In this document: in pieces, positions 57,775 to 64,000 of the stretch | Position numbering within the stretch: the first letter of the stretch is position 1 | How the letters are laid out: each line of letters begins with the position of its first letter | Source of the DNA: CAVPKN01 sp964588495 | Lineage (GTDB): Bacteria > Chlamydiota > Chlamydiia > Chlamydiales > JAAKFR01 | Assembly: GCA_964588495.1 (NCBI GenBank) | Contig: CAZPPS010000006.1 | Location: forward strand, 1 to 64,000 | Reading direction: 5' to 3' | DNA: 64,000 nt | Made by a program: the position numbers and the translations under genes | The notes under the pieces: model-generated | Databases searched by the model: none | What the model saw: the letters and a program-made list of their open reading frames with translations, nothing else | What the model was told of the DNA's origin: nothing

Positions 57775-58030
57775 CTCAAGGCAACGCAGAGACGGTAAGA
57801 TTAAAAGATGTAAGAGAAAGAATATTTTTTTCTTCTCTCTGTTCTCTGTGACCTCTGTGGTTTTTTTATTTTGCCCCTCAGACTGGTATAAAAAAGCTTC
57901 AGGGGAATTTAAAAACCACAGAGGTCACAGAGAACACAGAGAAGATTTTATTTTTTTCTTTGCGCCTTTGTGCCTTTGCTGTCTTTGCGTTGAACTCCAG
58001 GCTCGGGCACGGAACTCGGATCGGAATCGG
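57775..58030. repeat. Nested palindrome with CACAGAGAA inner arms
   Basis: Inner arms of 35 bp (57831-57865 and 57911-57945) pair with one mismatch and are made of 8-9 bp units (CTCTGTGACC and similar). The right middle arm TCTTTGCGCCTTTGTGCC continues at 57957-57996; the left middle arm is decayed (57775-57793). A drifted hexamer run (CGGGCACGGAACTCGGATCGG) remains on the right at 58002-58030. It is a second, older-looking copy of the 37128-37470 element and fills most of the 57737-58075 gap. Confidence 0.85.
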
Positions 58031-58075
58031 TATCCCGGGGAAAGTGAAACTCCATTTCTTTCAAGTTATTCAACT

Positions 58076-58624
58076 TTAAGAATTTTCAGGATTATTTCTA
58101 CCCGCTTGTTTATAAAATAGCTCCATAGGATCTTCCCCATACCAACTATTTAAGGATTCGTCTATTTGTGCACATCCGTCATGGAACTTCTCTTTAAATT
58201 TATCACTCAGATTGTCTAAGTACTCCAGTATGCTATCTGAATTCTCCTGCAGATGGATGGTGGCAAAGAATATGCCCCCTGAAGCGAAGACTAAAGGCAC
58301 CATGCAACAAACTCCTGTGGCGTTATTGTAAAATGCATGATGTAGCCACTCAGCGCCCTGAACACTATAAAGATCTGTAAGGCCGATGCTGAGTCCAATG
58401 GCTCCCAAAAAGACCACCACCACGACAGCTGCGGTGATTTCACAACTCCAGTCTACATTTGCCTCTTCGTGGAGTTCCATACCTATTGGGGTGGGATTTA
58501 ATGGTTGGAAAGTGTGATCACCGTAGGAGCTCCCACTCTCATTGTGGAAAGAATCTTCATCAAATGAATGTGAAGTGTCCCAGTTGACGTCAGATCCATG
58601 AAGGTGGTGAATGCCTTGAGACAT
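58076..58624 (-). CDS. Inc-like membrane protein
   Basis: A 182-residue protein. A 60-residue hydrophilic N-terminus rich in His, Ser and Asp precedes two hydrophobic segments (63-83, with V-V-V-V-V, and 104-124) joined by a 20-residue loop; an acidic tail with a probable coiled coil (S-I-L-E-Y-L-D-N-L-S-D-K-F-K-E-K-F) follows. This is the Inc-type bilobed layout. It is not similar in sequence to the 20845-22484 array. It is convergent with msrAB across a repeat. Function unknown. Confidence 0.72.
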   Translation of the reverse strand: MSQGIHHLHGSDVNWDTSHSFDEDSFHNESGSSYGDHTFQPLNPTPIGMELHEEANVDWSCEITAAVVVVVFLGAIGLSIGLTDLYSVQGAEWLHHAFYNNATGVCCMVPLVFASGGIFFATIHLQENSDSILEYLDNLSDKFKEKFHDGCAQIDESLNSWYGEDPMELFYKQAGRNNPENS

Positions 58625-58676
58625 AATAATCCTCTTTAGTTAAAAATTATTATAAACTAAAATTATTTATATCTTA

Positions 58677-59252
58677 TTAAGGTAATAATAATTTTTGGCC
58701 AGAATAGATTATATCAGAGGAGAGGTTATTAATTTCCTTGAGGATTTTGATCGTGGTTTTGTGATCTTTGGCAATTTGTCCCAAAGAATCTCCATTTTGG
58801 ACAGTGTAGCTGTGCTCTGCTGCTGTCGGTTGGAGAAGGGCCAGCATCGAATTGAGGGCTGTTTTTAGCGATTGGATATCGGAGGTGATTTGCTTGTCGA
58901 TCTTGCCCAGCTGGGTTTGGCAGGTGGCAAGGGCGGCATTGGTTTCTGTCAGATGGGATTTGAGAGTTTGGAAGTCGGAGGCGATCAGGGATTGTCCTTT
59001 TTCAAGGGCAGCGATTCTCTTTTCGAGGGTTTTTTCTGAGGCTGAGGCTTTGAGATCGCTCTTTAGCGTAGAGGAGAGCTTTTCGAGGTTTTGTAACCTT
59101 TCATGGAAAAGATTGAGCTCCACAGTGTGGCTATGGAGCCGCTGGCTGATTGTTTCCAAAGAGAGGCGCATCTCTTGTACGGCAAGAGATTCGGGGGCGG
59201 CAGACAATGTGCCGCCCACAAGAAGCAAGATTGAAAGAATTCTACCGCTCAT
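58677..59252 (-). CDS. LysM-domain periplasmic protein with coiled coil
   Basis: A protein of about 191 residues. A signal peptide (S-G-R-I-L-S-I-L-L-L-V-G-G-T-L-S-A-A) is followed by a long coiled coil (about 25-130) and a C-terminal LysM domain (Y-T-V-Q-N-G-D-S-L-G-Q-I-A-K...Y-S-G-Q-K-L-L-L-P). LysM binds peptidoglycan GlcNAc, so it may tether the envelope or act as a division factor beside Tol-Pal, somewhat like CpoB (YbgF). I place the start at 59252, giving an 11-bp overlap with pal; the open frame to 59324 lacks a signal at its start. It is the last gene of the Tol-Pal operon. Confidence 0.88.
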   Translation of the reverse strand: MSGRILSILLLVGGTLSAAPESLAVQEMRLSLETISQRLHSHTVELNLFHERLQNLEKLSSTLKSDLKASASEKTLEKRIAALEKGQSLIASDFQTLKSHLTETNAALATCQTQLGKIDKQITSDIQSLKTALNSMLALLQPTAAEHSYTVQNGDSLGQIAKDHKTTIKILKEINNLSSDIIYSGQKLLLP

Positions 59253-59922
59253 ACAGCTTAAACTGAGCCCTTCTATTTTTCTTCCATGCCGCATCGTCGT
59301 GTCCAAGAACGAGTGGGCGCTCAACGCCGTAGGAGATGGTGAAGAGTTTTTCTGGGTCTACCCCGTTTTGGATCAAAAATGTGCGAACCGCATTGGCTCG
59401 GCGAGAGCCTAGAGCCAGGTTATAGGCAGCAGCTCCCCGTTCGTCGGCATGTCCTTCTACAAAAATATGCATTTTGGGGTGATCAGCCAGATAATCAGCG
59501 ATTTGGCGCAAAGTGGCAACATTACCGCTTCCCTCAATGGAGTAGCTGTCGGTTTCAAAATGCACATTGTTAAACAGGGGAGCAAGTGTCCCTGTAGGGG
59601 TAATAAATCCTTCGATTCCAGGGATTTTTGATCCTGGATCGCCAGGAGATTCATTTGCGGCAGGGTAATCTTTCGTATTGAGATGGGAGGCATCTGCTAA
59701 GGGAACAAATTCAGAATCTCGGGAACCTCTATCTGAATCGCCCCATTTCTCGTAGAAATTGGCATACTCTCTTGAATCGACATGTTCGCCAAATAAAGAA
59801 CGGACCCCTTTTCCAAGGTAGCGGCTGCAGGTTTTTGTATCTTCCCACACTTCGCACCGACTACGGCAACAAGAAGTTAGGCTGCTGGCTGCAATAACAC
59901 TTAAAATAATTAGTTTTTTCAT
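59242..59922 (-). CDS. pal: Peptidoglycan-associated lipoprotein Pal
   Basis: Outer-membrane lipoprotein of 226 residues. The lipobox is L-T-S-C (Cys18). A variable linker leads to the OmpA-like domain, with F-E-T-D-S-Y-S-I, V-E-G-H-A-D-E-R-G-A-A-A-Y-N-L-A-L-G and R-R-A-N-A-V. It binds peptidoglycan and TolB and helps pull the outer membrane in during division. It follows tolB by 4 bp and overlaps the LysM gene. In C. trachomatis the same tolB-pal order holds. Confidence 0.95.
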   Translation of the reverse strand: MKKLIILSVIAASSLTSCCRSRCEVWEDTKTCSRYLGKGVRSLFGEHVDSREYANFYEKWGDSDRGSRDSEFVPLADASHLNTKDYPAANESPGDPGSKIPGIEGFITPTGTLAPLFNNVHFETDSYSIEGSGNVATLRQIADYLADHPKMHIFVEGHADERGAAAYNLALGSRRANAVRTFLIQNGVDPEKLFTISYGVERPLVLGHDDAAWKKNRRAQFKLYER

Positions 59923-59926
59923 TTTC

Positions 59927-61213
59927 TTATCCTCTCACTTTTGCAGGCTCCCAAGCGGGAAATCTTTTTTCCCCTGGGCCATTTGTAATTTTAACAACTT
60001 TTTTCTGGTTTAGATTGATCATAAATAAATCTGATGTGGTCGCAGTCGAAGAATTGAACATCAGATGCAGCGAATTGGGAGCCCAAGCGGGATTTTCTTT
60101 GTGTCCAAATCCATCGGTGAGCTGTGTTTCTGTGCCGCTGGCAATATCGTAGAGCCAGATTTGCCTTACACCAGAGCTCAGCGCGCTATAGGCAATGGTT
60201 TGCCCATCGGGAGACCAGGCTGGCGAGGTATTCTCACGGGTTTTTTTGCTGATCATTTTTGGTTTTAAATCTTTGATAGAAGCTCCAGGAGAGGGGACGT
60301 CCAGAATATAAATGCGGGGAGTTCCATCTTTGTTGGAAACAAAAGCCAATTTTTGGCCGTCAGGGCTAAATGTGGGGGTTCCTTGAGTGGCTCCTGGTGC
60401 GCAAAACACTTGTCTGGGCTTATCCAAAAGGCCGTTTTCAAGGGAGAAGTCCTGCACAAAAAGATCGGGGTTGCCGGTAATATCGCTGATAAAAGCCACT
60501 TTATCCAGCGTGGGGGCAATTGCGGGCATCAATTGATTACCCCTTAAGTAGCTCACTCTTTTTCCAGCGCCCGATTCAAGAGCAGAGGCAAATATTTTGG
60601 GTTGTCCCACCTTGTAGGAAACATACAAGAAATTGCGGCAAGGGCCCCCGTTTTTTGCTGGGACAAAGGTGGGGGTGACGCACAAGCAGTTATCGCTTGT
60701 AAGGGCCTTTGCATTGCCGCCGTCATAATCTGCTTTCCACACATTATTGACCCATTGTGAGGAAGTTTCGCCCGTTCGTGTGCGCAAAGTGTATAAAATG
60801 TGGGTTTGTGCAATCCCATGTTCATGAAAAAGTGTCTGGAAAATTTTGTCATGGATTTGATGCATCAAGACACGGTCTTTAGTAGCATCTCCTGAAAGAA
60901 CAAGACCCTCAAGGGATTTAGAAGATCCTGGGATGATGAGTTTGACGCTCAGTATCTTGTCTTTGATCTCAACTTCGATTTTAAGGTGAGATTTTTTCTC
61001 AGCAACAAGTTCTGTTTTGCCATTATTTTCGAAATCAAAGCGGAGTACTTTTTCTAGCGAGGAAAGGTATTTTTTATCGAGGCCACTTCCTTTTTCCTGA
61101 AGGGGATGCAAATATATAGGTGTAAGAGTTTCAGCAGTTTTAACGTGGACGATGATCTCTTCATCGGCACAAAGGGGGCAACACAAAAGAAGTAGAAATA
61201 AGAAGATGCGCAT
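59927..61213 (-). CDS. tolB: Tol-Pal system beta-propeller protein TolB
   Basis: Periplasmic protein of 428 residues. A signal peptide (R-I-F-L-F-L-L-L-L-C-C-P-L-C-A) precedes the TolB N-terminal domain, then a beta-propeller of WD40-like TolB repeats (T-P-T-F-S-P-D-G-Q-K-L-A-F-V-S, T-S-P-A-W-S-P-D-G-Q-T-I-A-Y-S, N-P-A-W-A-P). It connects TolA and Pal. I start at the ATG at 61213, which begins the signal peptide; an upstream TTG at 61255 is in frame but adds a non-signal sequence. Confidence 0.95.
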   Translation of the reverse strand: MRIFLFLLLLCCPLCADEEIIVHVKTAETLTPIYLHPLQEKGSGLDKKYLSSLEKVLRFDFENNGKTELVAEKKSHLKIEVEIKDKILSVKLIIPGSSKSLEGLVLSGDATKDRVLMHQIHDKIFQTLFHEHGIAQTHILYTLRTRTGETSSQWVNNVWKADYDGGNAKALTSDNCLCVTPTFVPAKNGGPCRNFLYVSYKVGQPKIFASALESGAGKRVSYLRGNQLMPAIAPTLDKVAFISDITGNPDLFVQDFSLENGLLDKPRQVFCAPGATQGTPTFSPDGQKLAFVSNKDGTPRIYILDVPSPGASIKDLKPKMISKKTRENTSPAWSPDGQTIAYSALSSGVRQIWLYDIASGTETQLTDGFGHKENPAWAPNSLHLMFNSSTATTSDLFMINLNQKKVVKITNGPGEKRFPAWEPAKVRG

Positions 61214-61271
61214 GCCAAAAGAGATACCAGAAAAATGGCCTGTTTTCAATGACAATCTTCGAAAAGCATCT

Positions 61272-61380
61272 CCCGTGCCCGTGCCCTTGCCTGTGCCCTT
61301 GCCTGTGCCCGTGCCCGATTCGCGAGTTTTGGGATCTTCAACGGGAAGGGGCGGGCACGGGCACAGGCACAGGCACGGGG
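61272..61380. repeat. Hexamer-repeat palindrome (CCCGTG/CCTGTG variant)
   Basis: A left run of about seven 6-7 bp units (CCCGTG, CCCGTG, CCCTTG, CCTGTG...) at 61272-61317, and a right run of the complement at 61352-61380. The innermost 16 bp (61302-61317 and 61352-61367) pair perfectly; outer units pair out of register. It lies between tolB and the TonB/TolA-like gene, inside what should be one operon. Its units are intermediate between those at 11284 and the CCGTGA copies. Confidence 0.85.
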
Positions 61381-61393
61381 GGACGACATAAAC

Positions 61394-62230
61394 TTAATGT
61401 CCCTTAAGCGTAATGGAAAAAGTGTGCGTTTTCTCACCTTTGAAATGGGAGTCGAAGAGAGGACAGGTCAACGCAGCAATTTCTGACTGCACATAGAGTT
61501 TATTTCTCTCGCTGCTGCACTTTATGATCTCGAAACTTTGCACTTTGCCTTCTCGAGTCAGCGTGAGTTTGATTTTGACATCTTCATTTTCTGGGAGAAC
61601 AAGGCATGTTTTTAGATAAAGGGCGAGTTCATCTTCGTAGCTTGCTTGAAATTTCAAAGATTCGGTTGCCAGTTTTCCTAACGCAGGCTGTGCATCTTTA
61701 GGTTTCGAAGTTGTCGAGGAAGTTTTCCCTGTAGCGGGTTGATTGAGTTTTTTGAGGATCTCTTTCACTGAAGCTGCGATTTGTTCCTGATTTGTTGTGG
61801 TTTTAGGAGCTGGAGGCGGAGCAGGCGTTTTTGTGACGACAGGTTTTGGGGTTGGTTTTTTGGCTTCAACAACTGGTTTCGGAGCTGGCTTTTTGGGCTC
61901 AACAATAGGTTTTGGAGGCGGTTTTGTCTCTTTAACAACGGGTTTAGGTTTTGGCTCTGGTTTTTTCTCTATGACAACCGGTTTTGGCGGGGGACGAGGC
62001 GGTTCCTCTTTCGGTTCTTCTTGAACAAAGGGCTCTTCTTCAACACAAATGGGTTGTGGGGGCTCAGGCTGCGGCTCAGGCTCAACGATTTCAGTCTTAA
62101 TTTCTGCTTCGAATTGGGTATGGACAACAACAGGTTGTTTTGGAGAGTTTTTTGGAGGGTTGCTTTGGAAATAACAGAGGAAAATGACCAACCAAATATG
62201 CAAAAATGTCACAAACAATGTAACTTTCAT
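61394..62230 (-). CDS. TonB/TolA-like proline-rich energy-transducing protein
   Basis: A 278-residue protein with one N-terminal membrane helix (about 4-22) and a periplasmic Pro/Lys/Glu-rich spacer (about 40-145) of repeated K-P-x-P-K-P-V-V units, typical of TonB and TolA. A compact C-terminal domain ends L-K-G-H. Position between ExbD/TolR and TolB suggests it is the TolA of this system; TonB is the alternative. It overlaps exbD by 4 bp (ATGA). Confidence 0.85.
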   Translation of the reverse strand: MKVTLFVTFLHIWLVIFLCYFQSNPPKNSPKQPVVVHTQFEAEIKTEIVEPEPQPEPPQPICVEEEPFVQEEPKEEPPRPPPKPVVIEKKPEPKPKPVVKETKPPPKPIVEPKKPAPKPVVEAKKPTPKPVVTKTPAPPPAPKTTTNQEQIAASVKEILKKLNQPATGKTSSTTSKPKDAQPALGKLATESLKFQASYEDELALYLKTCLVLPENEDVKIKLTLTREGKVQSFEIIKCSSERNKLYVQSEIAALTCPLFDSHFKGEKTHTFSITLKGH

Positions 62231-62643
62231 TCGGGCTTTAAAATGACATCCATTTCTCTAAAACCTGCCGCCTCAACTGCATTTTTAACACTTTGGTAGG
62301 TGCCAAATTTTGAATTGCGGTCTTGAAAAACTTGGGGTTTGGCTTCTGGGTTCTTTTGCTTTAAAAAACTTAAATGCCCTTTAAGTTGTCCAAGGGGCAC
62401 ATTCTGCTCATTGATAGAGACAACATCATCGCTAAACACACGGATTGTGACGGCGCTTTTTTCCTGCACAAGTGAAGCGTTTTTCGGATCAAGAGGAGGG
62501 CCAACAGCTAATTCGACCTTGTCCATTTCAAGGAGGGGGGCGACTAAAATAAACATGATCAGAATCACAAAACAAACATCAATCAAAGGGGTCAGATTGA
62601 TCTCAGCTTCTGCAAGAGTTGTTGTTTTGCGCCGCATTCTCAT
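62227..62643 (-). CDS. exbD: ExbD/TolR-like proton-channel protein
   Basis: A 138-residue inner-membrane protein. One helix (about 18-38) carries the essential Asp22 in N-L-T-P-L-I-D-V-C-F-V-I-L-I-M-F, followed by a periplasmic domain. With ExbB/TolQ it uses the proton gradient to drive the TolA-type protein. Both overlaps (4 bp with exbB and 4 bp with the TonB/TolA-like gene) point to coupled translation. Gene order matches C. trachomatis, where these genes are annotated exbB/exbD. Confidence 0.94.
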   Translation of the reverse strand: MRMRRKTTTLAEAEINLTPLIDVCFVILIMFILVAPLLEMDKVELAVGPPLDPKNASLVQEKSAVTIRVFSDDVVSINEQNVPLGQLKGHLSFLKQKNPEAKPQVFQDRNSKFGTYQSVKNAVEAAGFREMDVILKPE

Positions 62644-63341
62644 TTTTGCACATCCACTTGTCGGTATTGGAGCTCAACAGAGGCTAGCATGAGGTGAGAA
62701 AAATCTTCCAAGTCACCAGAAAGATGTCCAATTTTTGCTTTTAAATAGTTGTAGCTGATCAAAGCGGGTATGGCAACAAGAAGGCCTAAAACCGTAGTCC
62801 CAAGGGCCATGGCAAGGCCTCCCATAATCGTTGAGTTGGCATTGGCGCTAGACCCATTTTGTAGTTCTGCAAAGGTGAGCAAAATGCCCCAAACAGTGCC
62901 AAGCAGCCCTAAGAAGGGGGCAAGGCTGACAACTGTTGAGAGGATAAACAGATTTTTTTCCATGCTTTTGGTTTCTGAGGAGACGGTTGTCAATAAATGG
63001 GCTTCAATCAGGGCTATATCGGTTGCGGATAAGGTGACAGCCGTTTTTTCTTCGATGACAGAGTGATTTTTCTGCAAAAGCTCAAGAGTGTGTTCTTTGA
63101 GCGTTCGGTAGAGGGCTGCAAAAGGGTGGAGAGCTTCGCCTATTTCCAGACCCAGAGGATTTAAACGTTTTTTTTGAAACATCTGCACGAGCTGGGCGCC
63201 TCTTTGTTTAACGCCACGCTGTAATAAAAATTTTTGCAGGAATATGATCCATGTCATCATAGATAGTAAGAAAAGCCCCAAAAAAATGGCCTTTCCAAAA
63301 AGATCAGAGCCAAGATAAGCATTAAAAATTGGATTTGACAT
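62640..63341 (-). CDS. exbB: ExbB/TolQ-like proton-channel protein
   Basis: A 233-residue inner-membrane protein with three helices (about 16-34, 135-157 and 170-195). The MotA/TolQ/ExbB core is clear: L-A-P-F-L-G-L-L-G-T-V-W-G-I-L, then G-G-L-A-M-A-L-G-T-T-V-L-G-L-L-V-A-I-P-A. It forms the stator pentamer around ExbD/TolR. It is the first gene of the exbB-exbD-tolA-tolB-pal-LysM run on the minus strand, and divergent from dsbD. Confidence 0.95.
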   Translation of the reverse strand: MSNPIFNAYLGSDLFGKAIFLGLFLLSMMTWIIFLQKFLLQRGVKQRGAQLVQMFQKKRLNPLGLEIGEALHPFAALYRTLKEHTLELLQKNHSVIEEKTAVTLSATDIALIEAHLLTTVSSETKSMEKNLFILSTVVSLAPFLGLLGTVWGILLTFAELQNGSSANANSTIMGGLAMALGTTVLGLLVAIPALISYNYLKAKIGHLSGDLEDFSHLMLASVELQYRQVDVQK

Positions 63342-63431
63342 ATTATGTGAAGTATTTTATTTAAATCTTTACAATGTGCAGATTATCAGATATAATTTTT
63401 AAAGGATACCATAAAAAATGAGGACTAACTA

Positions 63432-64000
63432 GTGAGATCGTTTTATTATTGCTGCGCTATCCTGGCAGTTCTTCTTTCAAATCATTTTTCAGCATTCGCA
63501 CTCTCGCAAACAGAACCGGTTCAGGCCACTTTACTTGCGGAAGACGAATCGATTCAGCCCGGACGCCCTTTTTGGATCGGAGTTGAATTGAAAATGGCAG
63601 ATGGATGGGATACTTATTGGCAAAATCCCGGAGATTCTGGCTTCCCCACTCAAGTGAACTGGAAATTGCCGGAAGGATTCAAAGCGGGACCCATTCTTTG
63701 GCCCTATCCTGAAAAAATGACAGTAGATGGCCTTGTGGTTTTTGGCTACACAGAGAGCGTCCTCCTCATGACTCAGATCACACCACCAGCTCAGCTTTCT
63801 GGTAATCAAAAAATTGAAATTAAAGCAGATGTCAACTGGCTAGCCTGTAAAGATTCGTGTGTTCCCGGGAGCGCTTCGCTAGAACTGGCTTTGCCAGTGA
63901 CGAGTGCCGATCCTGGAATCGATGATTCAAAAATTGCGGTTTTTAATCAGGCCCGCCTTCAACTGCCCCAAAAAGAGGGAGATTTTTTAGTCAGCGCGCA
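63432..64000 (+). CDS. dsbD: DsbD-like thiol:disulfide interchange protein, N-terminal part (cut by window end)
   Basis: Partial, 189 codons seen with no stop before the window ends. GTG start at 63432 with GAGG 8 bases upstream. A signal peptide (about 1-24) is followed by the immunoglobulin-like DsbD alpha-type domain, with D-T-Y-W-Q-N-P-G-D-S-G near 60-70 and the paired cysteines C139-K-D-S-C143. In the full protein this domain passes electrons from the membrane domain to periplasmic thiol proteins. dsbD also flanks exbB in C. trachomatis. Confidence 0.88.
   Translation, partial: MRSFYYCCAILAVLLSNHFSAFALSQTEPVQATLLAEDESIQPGRPFWIGVELKMADGWDTYWQNPGDSGFPTQVNWKLPEGFKAGPILWPYPEKMTVDGLVVFGYTESVLLMTQITPPAQLSGNQKIEIKADVNWLACKDSCVPGSASLELALPVTSADPGIDDSKIAVFNQARLQLPQKEGDFLVSA

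Noticed and set aside
58852..59412. 186-residue frame antisense to the LysM and pal genes
   Set aside because: Overlaps two clear genes on the other strand; composition is typical of a shadow frame.
61781..62299. 172-residue Gly/Phe/Trp-rich frame
   Set aside because: It is the complement of the Pro/Lys-rich TonB/TolA spacer; the odd composition is a mirror of that repeat.

Overview
The window comes from a member of the Chlamydiae outside the family Chlamydiaceae (a Chlamydia-like endosymbiont; Waddliaceae or Parachlamydiaceae would fit, and I would not name a genus). The main evidence is gene order. The blocks rpsB-tsf-pyrH-frr next to a very long PBP2 and a TPR protein, sufBCDS-parB-dppD/dppF-phoU-PiT, and exbB-exbD-tonB/tolA-tolB-pal-LysM next to dsbD are, as I remember it, laid out the same way in Chlamydia trachomatis. 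The extra genes (GT90 and exostosin-like enzymes, exopolysaccharide export, NAD-GDH, BipA, MsrAB) and the lack of ompA between rpsB and PBP2 argue against Chlamydiaceae.

Layout: 1-4.1 kb holds an unknown protein and an arginine uptake operon (argR-artJ-permease-ATPase) read leftward from one promoter that carries a perfect ARG box. 4.3-8.0 kb holds tRNA-Lys, tRNA-Glu, frr, pyrH, tsf, rpsB and tRNA-Gly. 8.0-15.8 kb holds PBP2, a TPR protein and a Wzz/Wza-like polysaccharide export pair. 16.1-20.7 kb is the Fe-S assembly operon sufBCDS. 20.8-22.5 kb is a tandem array of five small paralogous two-helix membrane proteins that look like chlamydial inclusion-membrane (Inc) proteins. 22.5-25.2 kb holds a polysaccharide deacetylase, a GT2 glycosyltransferase, a 48-residue ORF and a membrane-anchored helical protein. 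25.4-37.1 kb holds parB, peptide transporter ATPases, phosphate uptake, an exported GT90 enzyme and the OppA/B/C-like partners. 37.5-43.3 kb holds a transhydrogenase-like flavoprotein, a secreted unknown, a DsbD_2-type membrane protein and glycogen phosphorylase. 43.3-48.3 kb is a five-gene cluster of glycosyltransferase-like and methyltransferase-like proteins, all starting with export-type signal sequences. 48.3-54 kb holds a large glutamate dehydrogenase, a metal P-type ATPase and a VIT/CCC1-type transporter. 54-58.6 kb holds two more Inc-like proteins, BipA and MsrAB. 58.7-64 kb is the Tol-Pal envelope locus and the start of dsbD, which runs off the window.

Two things stand out beyond housekeeping. 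First, the exported glycan-modifying cluster, with a second GT90 paralogue at 30.6 kb, resembles the secretory-pathway enzymes of eukaryotes (POGLUT-, exostosin- and O-fucosyltransferase-like) and may act in the periplasm, at the cell surface or in the host. Second, the intergenic spaces carry a modular family of nested palindromes: hexamer-repeat arms (unit CCGTGN) that enclose either a GGCGATTMTTCGCC core or 8-9 bp periodic arms (CACAGAGAA and GCAAAGACA types). At least nine loci carry one or more of these modules. No transposase, CRISPR array or rRNA was seen.
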